NCBI GenBank assembly: GCA_027600665.1
Contig: JADGJL010000329.1
Location: 1-24,916, forward strand
DNA length: 24,916 nucleotides
Origin: Irineochytrium annulatum
Lineage: Eukaryota > Chytridiomycota > Chytridiomycetes > Chytridiales > Chytridiaceae
Reading direction: 5' to 3'
Below are positions 10,749-21,105 of the stretch, piece after piece. Positions within the stretch are counted from its first letter, which is position 1. Each line of letters begins with the position of its first letter. The notes under the pieces were generated by a model that saw nothing but the letters and a program-made list of their open reading frames with translations, had not been told where the DNA came from and did no database searches. The position numbers and the translations under genes were made by a program.

Positions 10749-12112
10749 ATGTTCGTCCCTCTGATCAGCCCCGTACGCGCGAAATCGTCAATCACGATGA
10801 AGGCGGTCTCCCTGCCGCCCTACCTTCTGATCGCGAACTGGGGCCAGAACCTGGCCAAGAACCAGCTGCCACCCTCGCAATTCGAGGACTCTCTGGCCAC
10901 GTTGTGCAAGTACAGGAACTTCAACGTCTACCACATCGGCCATGTCACACACTACAACACCGTGAACAACCTGCCAGGCATTGACCTGTCGAACCACTGC
11001 GAGTTCCCGACGGACGTGTTCCCCGGTTGGCCAAGGACGAGCCCCACGCAGACGAGCTTGTTGACTTGTCCGGCTGTTGGAGCGGACATTCAGGCGTGTC
11101 AGGCTTTGGGGAAGAAGGTGCTGCTGACGATCAGTGAGGACTCACCCCTGCTATCGAGTGCCTAACGAATTGTCTCAAGACCCGACGGACAGCATGGTAT
11201 CGGATGATTCGACGAAGCCGAATTACGCGGTAACCGTCGCGCAGAACATCTGGAATCTGTTCCTGGGCGGCCAGTCGACCACGCGGCCGTTCGGCGCGGC
11301 GGTCCTGGACGGGATCGATATTCGCATCTGGAACAACAACAACGTCGGCGTGCAGTTGTTCGTGAACACCCTCCGCGGGCTGATGGGACAAAACTACCTT
11401 CTTTCAGGTTCAGCTAGCCTGCTTCATGGTCAATGCCTAACTCGCCACATCAGCGTCCCCTCGTTGCAGTTTCCCGGACTACATCATCGGCCCCCAGACC
11501 TTTACCAACTTTAGCGCATTCGACTACGTGGTCTCCTACTTCATCCAGAGCCCGGGCATCTGCGGCTATGCCGGCAACAACCCTGACGGATTCTGGACCT
11601 CTCTCGGCACCTGGAGCAACTGGACTGCTTCCTTACCCACCAAACCACCCCTAGCCCTCGGTATCATCGACTGGTACACGGAGGCCTGGGACCAGGGATC
11701 CACGGGCGACTATATCCCCCCCCAGGATTGGGCGGGGAAGGACCTCGTGCCGCGGATGAGGTCATACACGAGTTTTGCCGGATTCGCGCTGCAGGACGCG
11801 TCGTATGACACGTACAACCAGCCGTGCGTGAACGACTCCAACAATAGGCACTACTCGGACATCGTATACCAGCAGTTGTCGCTCCCGCCCAGCCAGATTG
11901 GGAACCTGTCGACGCCCACCATGCTATGCGTTCCCAAGCCTACAACTTTTTCGGCCACGCAGAGGCCGACAGCGACAGCCACCGTTGCTCCAAAGACGCC
12001 GAGCTCCAGCCCCCCGTGCTTGGGATACCCGTGCAACTCCGGCGCCTCAAGGAGCCATGGATTTGACTTTCTGTCCTTAGCCCTTTTCTTCACACTGTAC
12101 TGGTTGATTTGA
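10749..12112 (+). CDS. GH18 class III chitinase-like protein, catalytic motif lost, GPI-type tail
   Basis: Three exons (10749-11133, 11180-11407, 11454-12112; both introns 46 nt) encode 423 residues with a class III chitinase fold: NWGQN near the start, CPAVGADIQACQALGKKVLL for the beta3 region, NYLLSASPRCSFPDY for beta5-6, then FDYVVSYFIQSPGICGY. Active GH18 enzymes of this class carry DxxDxDxE (typically DGxDFDIE). Here the block is D172-G-I-D175-I-R177-I-W179: the middle Asp is Arg and the catalytic Glu is Trp. Hydrolysis is therefore very unlikely; a chitin-binding or inhibitor role is possible, as in other dead GH18 proteins. After a Ser/Thr/Pro-rich spacer, the C-terminus (FDFLSLALFFTLYWLI) looks like a GPI-attachment signal. 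The N-terminus (ATG 10749, alternative 10797) lacks a clear signal peptide, so the 5' end may be wrong or an exon missed. Confidence 0.87.
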
Positions 12113-12195
12113 GTAGGACAATTGGGTAAGGGAGACATAATTATCCTTACAGCAATGGCTGATTGCTTCCTGATTCATTATTATTTCCGAATATA
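12113..12195. other. tail-to-tail intergenic gap
   Basis: 83 bp between the stop of the chitinase-like gene and the stop of the WD40/helical gene. It must hold both 3' ends; I see no hairpin or coding exon in it. Confidence 0.4.
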
Positions 12196-15100
12196 TCACA
12201 CTTTGGTTGTTATGGCCTTCAACCGATCTACTATCGCGTACGTCTCCTCCATGAATGTGTTTCCCGCCGCGCTGTCTCTCACGCTCGCACCGGTGGCGGC
12301 TGATAACGCTGCAGAGAACGCTCTCGTTTTCCCTTCTGTAGGTCGAGGGAACCCGCGACAGGCTTGTCGAATGTCCTCGCTTGTGAGCGATGCGGCATCC
12401 CTGAAACCAGTTGAGCACACTGCCTCGCGCATAATCACAAACCTCGCAAAGGCGCCAGCACTGCCAGTTTTGCCCAACATACGCTCCATCGTCTCCAGTA
12501 TTTTGAACATCGACGCTCCAAGCTGCCTATATCTAAGGTTAGACCCAATTTAGACATACGTGGCTGACATTAACAACCCGCTCAAGACCGCGAAGCACCT
12601 CGCGACGACCTCGACACCCTCCTTGTCCAGATTCCCCTTCCCCTCCATCGACTGCGCCATAATCGTTCCAACTTTTGCGATCAATGCCAACCCCTCTCGC
12701 AACGTCTTCGTACCCCCCGTCATCGTTTGACCCACAACGGCCGTCGGTTGTGAAGGCGCACCGGCCGCCGCCGCGGCGGCCTTTCCAGCGATCGATATGG
12801 CATCCGCGAGATGCGATGACGCCAGGGAGTAGAGTGATTCGACGTGGGTCTTCAAGCGGGGGATGCCATCTCGTTCGGAGTGATGCAGCACCGTTTTGGA
12901 GAAATCAAACGATGCATAAAGCTTGGACAATAATCAGCCCTCCGTCAACGGAGCGAAAGAGAACAAACCGAGATGAAATCAAATCCCATTTGGAAGTATT
13001 CTTCAAATCGCTTTGTCTGCAAAAGCGCATCCAGGTACAGGCGGTTTGTCGCGGCGGACATAGTTGGACGGTATTGATACTTAAGCACGCCGGCGTTTAG
13101 GCTTGCCGTCGACCCGGCCGCGGACACTGGCCTCTCCTGGTGGGCGTCGCCTACGTCCTCGCCCGTCACAATTTTTATGATTCCTTCACTCATCGCATCG
13201 TTGCCACCGCTCACGCTTTTTGCCAATACTTTCACAACCGCGCTGCATTGAATTGAAGCGTCAGTAAAGTCAATTACACAAAATGTGAACTATACATACA
13301 GCTCGGTCTTGACCATCCGCATCACTTCCTTCGCGTTTCCCGTCAAATGCGCCTCAATGGCAGTCTTCCTCCGTGTGGGTTCGTCCACCTCCGGCGCAAA
13401 CGCCACCGAGGCGTTCGGCGGTCCGCTGACAACCGACATCCTCCCCGCCGGCCGCGTAGCCGTCAACTTGCCCGGAGTGAGCGACGGAGACCTGCTCCTT
13501 CCGACATCTCCTGCGGCCGCCGCGACGGCAACGGATCCCCTCGGTCTGCTTGGCGCACCAGCATCATCCCTCGACACCGCAATCGATGGCCTCGACCCCT
13601 CCGATGCCCGTGGGCTGGGTTCGGGCTTGACGCCCCGGCTATCGAGAAATTCCCGCACCCAAATCTGACGCTGCATCGGCCCACGCTCGCTCCACGACTG
13701 CTCGAGGTTCGAGGGATCCACGAGCCAGGAGGCGTGATCGTACACGGTCGGGAAAAGAAGGAGGTGAAACAGGCTCGTCAGTTGCGTGAAGGTGGCGGAG
13801 CCGTTTGGCAGATCCTCTATCACTTCCGCGAACCTGATGCCCATGCTAAGGCCCCGTGTAAAATCGTTGGGAAGCACGCATTCAATTAAGAGCTACGTAG
13901 AGTTAGAGAGCTTTAAACTGCTTCAGTCGCTTTACCTGGAGGGTATCGGGTTCCATAAATGTAGGGTCCATTTCCATGCCCTTGCTGATCATCCTAAAAG
14001 TGGTTGTGAGCATGATTAAGCGTGTCTTTAGCTTACTTCTCCGCTTTCACGATCGTCTCCCAGTTTCCTTTCAAAACGTCCACCAGGATGTTGAACCGAA
14101 GCACCACCATCTCAAATTCTAACTTCGTCTGAGACGGTATCTGAAGTGCCGTGAGATAACTCCAAAAAGTGTTTGACGTACAGTCGCATACCACTGCTCC
14201 CACAAACCAAACGACGGCGGCAAGTAATACGAAACGTTCTCCAGCTCTACCCGGATTTTCTCTATCATCTCCAAATCAAGCTGTGCTAAGCGCTGCGCTT
14301 CCTCCTCGGTGCTCTTTGCTGTCGGTTTCCCGGAAAACTTGTTAACCGAGCCAGTCGCAATACTCCATGCAGAGGCGTCAAGTGGTGGTCGCGCGGTGCA
14401 AAGCTCAATCATCGCTCGCTCTGTGCGTCCCACCGTCCTGTCGGCTAGCAGTGAAGCGCGGGACATTGAAATGACCGAGTTGTACGCGGTCGTCAGATCG
14501 CGACCATGCAACGCTCGCTCAATTTCATACTCCTGCGAATAGTGCTCCTTCAAGTATCTATGCGATCATGTCAATAACGGTATAAAATGCTTGCGTACCG
14601 ATGTTGGACGGTGCTATCAAACACCTCCGAGCAAATAGTTTGCGCGGTAACCTCGCCGACCGCTGATAGCGAGTAGAACGTGTTCATTTCCCAACAAGAG
14701 GCAAGCGCTTTTGAATGTCAGTTTCGAATCACTTCAAAAGCGCTTAACTGGCCACGACGGGTGCTGTGTATGAAGACCGAAGTTCCCCGATTGTCTTTGC
14801 ACCGACGCATACTCCGCTGGTAGAAGCCTTCGGAGCACCCGAAGCAGCCTTCTTCTTCGCCGGATCACCCCATTCCGTTCCAATCGATCCGATAAACATG
14901 TCTTTTGCCGGAACCCGCGGAACGGTAAGCCGGGCGTCAAGCATCCAGGCTCTCCAGGACCGATCATCGGAGCCTGTACTCAGTATCTCTGCGTGACAGT
15001 TCGACCAAGCAAGCTTCGAAGTGTCAAAGCTGATACACATGAAAAGGAAATACCGAGCGGACGCCGTTGTAATGTCCATCGATACGAGAAATCGGGTATC

Positions 15101-16434
15101 GCAGATACCGAAGATCCCATACCTTAACCGCCGACTCTTCCCCTATAGAATATCAGAATGACCTCTTAACGAAAAGCAAACCTGTCGAGGCCAACCAGTA
15201 CGGAATAAAGGGGTTGAACTGCAGAGCAGTAATGGCCCCATGGTATTGACCCCCATGCGCTCGGTCTATCTTCCATACAACGGCCTTCTGCGAGTTGCTC
15301 CCCATCAAACGAGAATCCATAACGTAGAGATGATGATCCACCCCCGCCGTTGCGAAGATCGTGCCCAAAGGGGCATGGGGACTCCAGGACGATGACATCA
15401 ATTGATCAAACGAGACCTAGCAGCAGATATCAGTTCCGCTTTCGCATCTCGTTGTAGCAACTAACCACTTCCGATGCCATGACCTTCTGAGTCGTCAGAT
15501 CCCAAATGTGGACCTTCCGGCCCTCGAGAGCAAGCAGCTTTGTCGGATCGCTCGCGCGATTTTGTGAGGAAGGCGCGAACTCGACATGATGCACGCGGAC
15601 AGAAGCACATCGAGTCCCTGGCGGAGATAGCTTCAAGTCTTCCTTTCATCCGAAATAGCAGTGAGAAAGCGACGCGTCTCGTTGGCCCCTACCAACTTCC
15701 CCGCGCCGAACCGACACTCGGAAATATGCTCAAGCCCCTTACCCCTCTTTCCCAGCTCATTCTTGTCAAGATTAAACAATTGCACGCTCGAGTTAGGTCC
15801 GGCCGTCGCCAACATCTTCCCCATCGTCGACATGTGGTATATTGGCTGAGGCGCGGAGAATGCCGATCTGACCTGTGTGAACGAGTAGTTTTACTCCAGT
15901 ATCATGACATCAATGTTGATTGGTTACCTGAAGGGGATTAGTGGGAGCAGGGGGTTGCGGAGATCCTGCTGGCGCGCCAGACTTCCCCGACGTGTCGACA
16001 ACAAACAGATTGTTCGCTTTCGCGGCCGATCCGATGACCACAAACGGAGAACCTTCAACGGTCTGCATCGACGTCGTCCATTTCGCGCTATCGGGTAGAC
16101 TAGCAGTCCGCACGTCCAACGTCTTTAGATTCGGCCTGACACGATATCAGCGCAAATTTGTTTTCGACCGCATCGCGATCGCGAGCAGGGCTCACTTAAG
16201 CACGATAGATTGACGCCATGCGTCACTTGGTGGTGGCACGGTCCTGGGGGCGGCGATCGGGGTCGTGTGAAGAACACCCGCCGTCGCGGTCGCATCGAGC
16301 GCCGCGGTCGAGGTCTGTGGCGATGTTAGAATCGGTCTCGGCTTCGTGTTGACGGCCAGCGGTGCCGAAAAGCCTTGGGAAGCTCGCGGCGGGGACGCGC
16401 CGCCAGCACTCTCCTCCGACAATTCGGTGGTCAT
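12196..16434 (-). CDS. large WD40-propeller plus helical C-terminal protein, family unknown
   Basis: I do not recognise this protein by name. Fifteen exons (16434-16196, 16135-15928, 15872-15693, 15642-15466, 15416-15182, 15142-15054, 15013-14749, 14707-14599, 14557-14182, 14140-14037, 13993-13936, 13892-13300, 13242-12969, 12921-12575, 12532-12196) give 1196 residues with all phases in register. A Pro/Ser/Thr-rich leader is followed by WD repeats (VHIWDL about 254, VKVWDL about 352, LAWSNCHAEILSTGSDDRSW about 377). From about 440 on it is mostly helical, interrupted by a Ser/Pro/Arg-rich linker near 768-845. A propeller followed by helices is typical of coat, tethering and transport scaffolds, but no assignment is justified. 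It could be misread as two genes: the WD40 half meets TAA at 14744-14746 and the helical half has an ATG at 14687. A 41-nt intron (14748-14708) removes the stop and joins both in frame. Confidence 0.75.
14703..14745. repeat. perfect 13-bp inverted repeat spanning an intron
   Basis: AAGCGCTTTTGAA at 14703-14715 and its exact reverse complement TTCAAAAGCGCTT at 14733-14745 flank a 17-nt loop. Read on the minus strand, the hairpin begins three bases inside the 41-nt intron 14748-14708 and ends five bases into the next exon, so almost the entire intron is one stem-loop with the 3' splice AG inside the stem. It could help pair the splice sites, or be a relic of an inserted element with terminal inverted repeats. 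Confidence 0.9.
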
Positions 16435-16496
16435 TTTACTGAAACAGACAACTCCAAGGCATTGAATTGATCATATTCGAGGCAGCTGAATCATTG
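16435..16496. promoter_or_regulatory. very compact divergent promoter, WD40 protein / endosulfine
   Basis: Only 62 bp lie between the two opposed start codons, so both 5' leaders and promoters must overlap. No TATA box is seen. Co-expression of the pair is a reasonable inference but unproven. Confidence 0.45.
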
Positions 16497-16992
16497 ATGT
16501 CCGCCGCTAAACCCGTTAACGTCGAAGTGAGTTAGGATCGCATTGGTATGAACCCGATCTAACCAGCGAGCTTGAAGGATCTTACGCCGGAGCAGGCCGC
16601 ATTTTACGTTGGTGTTCTGGATTTGTACCCCCTTAGTCTAACGCATCCGTGCAGGCGAAGTACGGCAAACTCCCACCTGTAAAGAAGGATCTGCTCGGGA
16701 AACAGCTGCAGGTATCGCCGTCATGGTCATCCGATCGTATCAAACGAATGTGAATTAAACATCGTTCTGCATTCGCATTCAGGGGAAACGGCAGTACTTC
16801 GACTCAGGGGACTACGCGCTGTCTAAGGCCGGCAAATCGTCGCCGAAGGACGTTGGATCGCAGCACCCGGCACCTGAGCGTATCCCGCACTCGGTCCCGC
16901 AGAACCTGAAAGGTAGTACCAACGCCAACTCGCCGGCCAAGGAGTCGAGCCTGAGCCAGGAGGCGACGGTGGAGGGAGCGGCGCCCGTTTAA
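16497..16992 (+). CDS. IGO1: endosulfine / ARPP-19 / Igo family PP2A inhibitor
   Basis: Four exons (16497-16530, 16567-16607, 16655-16711, 16783-16992) encode 113 residues. The family hallmark is intact: YGKLPPVKKDLLGKQLQ followed by KRQYFDSGDYAL, with Ser52 in the FDSGDY motif. In known systems Greatwall (animals) or Rim15 (yeast) phosphorylates this Ser, and the phosphoprotein inhibits PP2A-B55, controlling mitotic entry or quiescence. The C-terminal half is a disordered Ser/Pro/Ala-rich tail, common in fungal Igo proteins. The first intron, at 36 nt, would be the shortest in the window. Its donor (GTTAGG at 16531) was chosen over the better-looking GTGAGT at 16527 because only it keeps the phase into SLKDLTPEQ. 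The gene is divergent from the WD40/helical gene. Confidence 0.93.
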
Positions 16993-17284
16993 GTCGGATC
17001 AAAGTGGGACGAGGGTAAAGGCGGGATGATGAGGGTGTGAGGGCGTCCGCCGCAAAGCTGTTGGGGAGACGGATTTTTACTTACCGAATGTATCTTCTTG
17101 CGTGGACAAAGGTGGCTTTCATGAACAAAGACGAAAATAGCAATGTGTATAACGAATTCTTGATCTCTTCTTTATTACGGTATTGTAGTGTCAAAATGAT
17201 CGCAAGGATGAGTGGGCGCAACCAAAATCAAGCACGATTCGAAATCCAATTTCTGCCTGTCGGACAAGTTCATCATCAGTACTT
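16993..17284. other. tail-to-tail intergenic gap
   Basis: 292 bp between the stops of the endosulfine and SRA1-domain genes. It is AT-richer than its flanks and holds only 3' untranslated sequence as far as I can see. An 83-codon plus-strand reading frame here starts at GTG and has no protein-like features. Confidence 0.5.
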
Positions 17285-18284
17285 TTAACTCCTCCCGTAC
17301 TTTGCTTGCAACTCAAGCAACCGCTTAATGCCTATTATCCACCGTCCCTCCGTCGAATGTGCGGTCGATAGAAGCGTCAGCTGCATCGACGCTGCCGAGG
17401 CGGCGGCCAAATCTCCCGCCTTTAAAGCCTGCGCCAGCAACCGAAGCTGCATTATGCACGGCTCGGGAACCGAGTTCGTCGCGAGCCGCTGTATGAGCTC
17501 CTCCACACGCTTGTCGGTGTCGTCCACGATTTTCTTCGACGACGGCTAGAAAACGTGAAGTCAGAAGCAGGAAACTGCACAAGACTACATGCAAACTCAC
17601 GTCCACCAGCGAAGCCGTCCGCACAACCTGCATGACGCGCGCGACCTCGCCGCCAATCGCCCCATCCGCCGCGGTCCCCGCCGCCCCAGCCCCCGTACCG
17701 GCCCCAACCAACGCTTGAGGCGGCACTACTGGCGACGGCGAAGCGTTCTTCTTGCTAACGGCCCCGATGAGGTTCGGAGCATCATTCCACCCGTGAATTC
17801 CCTTTACGACGCCCTGGTAGTGCGCAACCGGCGGTCCACCGGCGCGAGGCGTTCCCGACATGCCTGATGCAGGCACGAATCCGCCCATCGGTGGGCCGCC
17901 CATAGGTGGGCCGGCCATTGGAGGACCGTTCATCGGCGGCCCGGCCGGCGGTCCGCCGATCGGCGCACCCGGCGTTCCCGTAGGCGTCCCCATCATGTTT
18001 CCAGGCGGAAGCTCGGCGGGCGCGGGTTGACGCGCGATCGGTTGAGAGGAGGATGGTTGCCATGACGGCTGAGGCTGCGGAGACGGCGGCTGCGGCTGCG
18101 GCGGTTGGGAGGGCAGAAGGGAAGGTGCGGCGGCGGGCGAAGACGGCGCGATCGGGGTCTTGCCGAGCCCAGAGGCTTGCAGCGCGGGGCTCGCGGGAGC
18201 GGAGTTCCGCGGGCTCGCCGCGGCGTTGTAGACCTGCACGAGCGGCGCGCTCGTGCCCGACGATCGTGCGAACGGAGAGCTCAT
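17285..18284 (-). CDS. SRA1: stand-alone SRA1-domain protein (SRA1/Sec31 C-terminal fold)
   Basis: Two exons (18284-17601, 17545-17285; intron 55 nt) encode 314 residues. The first 160 are Pro/Ser/Gln-rich and disordered, with a run of GPPM-type repeats at about 108-135. GWND at 165-168 matches the GWNDPP entry motif of SRA1 proteins and of the Sec31 C-terminus. Residues about 215-314 form the SRA1 helical bundle: DDTDKRVEELIQRLATN, LAQALKAGDLAAASAAS, EGRWIIGIKRLLEL (compare W-[MI]-x-G-[VI]-K-R-L in the family). No WD40 or Sec31 body precedes it; upstream lies a promoter region and then the opposed ATM1 gene, so it is a free-standing protein. In vertebrates SRA1 is linked to RNA-associated transcriptional regulation; its fungal role is unclear. 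Confidence 0.88.
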
Positions 18285-18584
18285 GGTGTTGGTTGGGTCA
18301 CCTTCGCTGCAAACAAAAAGGGCTGGTCCTCATATGCCAAAACACACACGGCGTTGCGGATCAAAAAGCAGCTTTTCTCCTAATGCAGAAATGAGTCTGG
18401 ATATTTTATGTGTGTAAGTAAAATTAATCCTTTTAAATTTACAAAGAAATCTGAAAACATCACTGGGTGATTTTTCCTAACTTGGTCCTTGACCGTCAAT
18501 TTAATGCGTCGTGTGAAAAGAATTCTGAGACCAGAGCGGTACTCGCCAATGGCTTGAACCGTGGGTCAAATTATTCTTCTCTGC
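18285..18584. promoter_or_regulatory. divergent promoter region, SRA1-domain protein / ATM1
   Basis: 300 bp between opposed start codons, with an AT-rich core at about 18395-18470 that could be nucleosome-poor. No clear TATA box or named operator is seen. Confidence 0.4.
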
Positions 18585-20968
18585 ATGCGATCCAGGTGGT
18601 CGTGGGGAGCCGTCCCCTCATTCCCCGGGCCCCGGCTGTATTTTGTGCCCTTTCTCCGTGCTGCATTAGCAGGCAGGCGTGATTGCAGGCACGTTCGTGG
18701 CTTCTGGACGTCGCGTGGCGCCGCTGGGTGTCTGAACACCGCCCACGACAAGGTCACTTACACGAGTTCCTTCCCGCCGAGGCCGTTCTACGGACTGCGG
18801 TTTAAAGTTGATGACGTACGAACGGATGCATCCTTGACGGCGTCGAACGGCGCCTCGACGGTCAAGCCCGGGACGGGATCGACCATTAATAATCCAACGC
18901 TGCCCCTGTCCTTATCGATCAAGCCGGCCGCCGACAAACCCGCGAAGTCGTCCGAACCGGCTTCTGGGTCGCTGGCCGCCGACTTAAGGATCTTGAAGCA
19001 GCTCACAAAATACCTGTGGCCGAAGGGGGAATGGGGCATTAAGGCGAGAGTCATCGTCGCTTTTGGCATGTTGTTCGGTACGTTTGCCAACATCCAGCGT
19101 ATTGCTCGCGCGTTTCTAACTATTTTATCTTGCAGCCGGAAAAATCTTGTCAGTTTACGTCCCGATCCTCTTCAAGCACATCGTCGACGCTCTTAATATA
19201 ACCCCCAACCCGAGCTTGACCGTCCTTACCGTCGCAGGCGCCGCGCTGATTGGTTACGGCGCCGCTCGGCTTGGCACGGTCTTTTTCCAGGAGATACGGA
19301 ACGCCGTGTTCGGGCAGGTGGCCCAGAAGGCGATTAGGGACACGGCTAAGATCATCTTCGCGCACCTGCACGCCCTGGACTTTAACTTCCACGTCAACAG
19401 GCAGACGGGCGGGCTCGTGAGGGCGATCGATAGAGGGACGAAGGGTATCAACCAAATCTTGTCCAGCGTTGTGTTCCATGTGTTTCCGACCATCTTCGAG
19501 ATTTCGCTCGTATGCGGGATACTTGGGGTGTATTACGGCGTTGGATTTTCGGCCGTCACGCTGGTGACGATGATCTCCTACTCAGCATTCACTTTCTCTA
19601 CGACAAGCTGGCGAACGAAGTTTAGGTAATTGAGTAGCGTCCTTCAAAGTGACTATCCGTTCTAAGCCAGTTTGATATTAGGAAAGACATGAACGCAGCG
19701 GACAATCAGGCTGCTAATACGGCGACAGATTCGCTTTTGAACTACGAAGCCGTGAAGCACTTTAACAATGAAGCTCTGGAAGTAGCCGAGTATGACAAAG
19801 CGTTGCGAAAGTATGAAGATGCGTCCATTAAAGCCACAATCTCGCTGGCGTTCCTGAACGCGGGTCAGTCGGCGATCATCTCAGCAGGCCTGTTTGCGAT
19901 GATGTGGATGGCGGCTTCTGGTGTTCTTAGCGGGACGATGACGGTCGGCGACCTCGTTATGGTCAACGGTCTCTTGCTTCAGCTGTCCTTCCCTCTTAAC
20001 TTTCTCGGGATGGTCTACCGCGAGACGAAGCAGAGCCTGGTTGACATGGACGTGATGATGAAGCTGCGAGGGTGGAAGTCTGCGGTACCCGAGAAGGCGG
20101 GCGCGCCGCCATTGAAGCTGTGGAAGGGTGGCGAGATCAGGTTTAACAACGTCAAGTTCGGTTATAACGAGAAGCGCGTGATTCTCGACGGCGTTTCGTT
20201 TGTTATTCCCGCCGGAAGCACGGTTGCGTTCGTAGGGCCCAGCGGGTGCGGCAAGTCGACTATTTTGAAGCTAATCTTTCGGTTTTGGGATCCCGGGGCC
20301 GGATCAATCGCGGTAGACGATCAGGATTTGAGGGACGTTGATTTGGATTCCTTGAGGAAAGCTGTCGGAGTGGTGCCTCAAGATGCGATGCTGTTCAACA
20401 AAACGTTGCTGCACAATATTAAATACGGGTGGAAGGATGCGTCGGAGGCGGAGTTGAATGTGGCGATGAAGAGGGCAATGCTAATTGAGGTTATCTCGCG
20501 GTTCTCTGAGGGGTGGAATACGCAAGTCGGGGAAAGGGGGTTAATGATCAGCGGAGGAGAGAAGCAGCGCGTGCTGCTGTCGCGTCTTTTTTTGAAGGTA
20601 CTTGAGGCTGACTCATCATCACATGTATTGACACTTCCGCTTGTTTGCAGAATCCTCCCATTGTACTATTCGACGAAGCCACGTCTGCCTTGGACCATAA
20701 AACCGAAGCAGCTGTTCAGGAGTCGATGTCCGATTTCTTGAAGTCGCCGCCAAGACCCGAAACGTACACATCTTTAGAAAAACCACTCCGCCGCCACACT
20801 GCAGTGTACATCGCCCACCGTCTATCAACCATCGCCCACTGCGACATCATCTTTGTCATGGATAAAGGGAAGGTGGTCGAGAGCGGGAGTCACGACGAGC
20901 TGATACAGAGAGGGGAGCTTTACGCGTCGTTATGGAAAGCACAGCAGGAGGATGAAATCGTAGGATGA
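18585..20968 (+). CDS. ATM1: mitochondrial ABC transporter ATM1 (ABCB7 type)
   Basis: A half-size ABC exporter of the inner mitochondrial membrane that exports a glutathione-linked sulfur compound needed for cytosolic Fe-S protein assembly. Four exons (18585-19077, 19136-19625, 19682-20597, 20651-20968) give 738 residues. Residues 1 to about 45 form an Arg-rich presequence (ATG 18585 is the first in frame). The membrane domain, about 150-430, carries ATM1 hallmarks [18 protein letters not shown] and [11 protein letters not shown]. The nucleotide-binding domain has Walker [10 protein letters not shown] (513-521), VVPQD, signature ISGGEKQR (about 617-624), Walker [13 protein letters not shown] (catalytic Glu642) and switch His689 in IAHRLST, all intact. 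Oddities: LLSR where most ATM1 proteins have AIAR after the signature, and extra residues (about 658-680) between the D-loop and the switch His. These look like lineage variation; I predict an active transporter. Confidence 0.95.
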
Positions 20969-21105
20969 AGCTGAAGAAGTCAATAGATTTGTTTTGAAGC
21001 GGTCGCGTGTGGTTGTACAAACGGCGGGGTATACTAATGAATAACAGCAACAACAAGCCAGGAGAGGGGAGTTGGTCCAATTTATCAGGGAGCAAAGAGG
21101 TAGTA
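20969..21105. other. tail-to-tail intergenic gap
   Basis: 137 bp between the stops of ATM1 and the small secreted protein gene, presumably holding both 3' ends. I see no other feature in it. Confidence 0.4.

Noticed and set aside
14687..14746. Gene boundary between a 465-residue WD40 protein and a 725-residue helical protein
   Set aside because: A 41-nt in-phase intron removes the stop and fuses both frames smoothly, and a separate pair would leave only 56 bp between stop and next ATG. Kept as an alternative pending RNA data.
17037..17288. 83-codon plus-strand frame after the endosulfine gene
   Set aside because: Starts at GTG, sits in the shared 3' untranslated region and has no recognisable feature.
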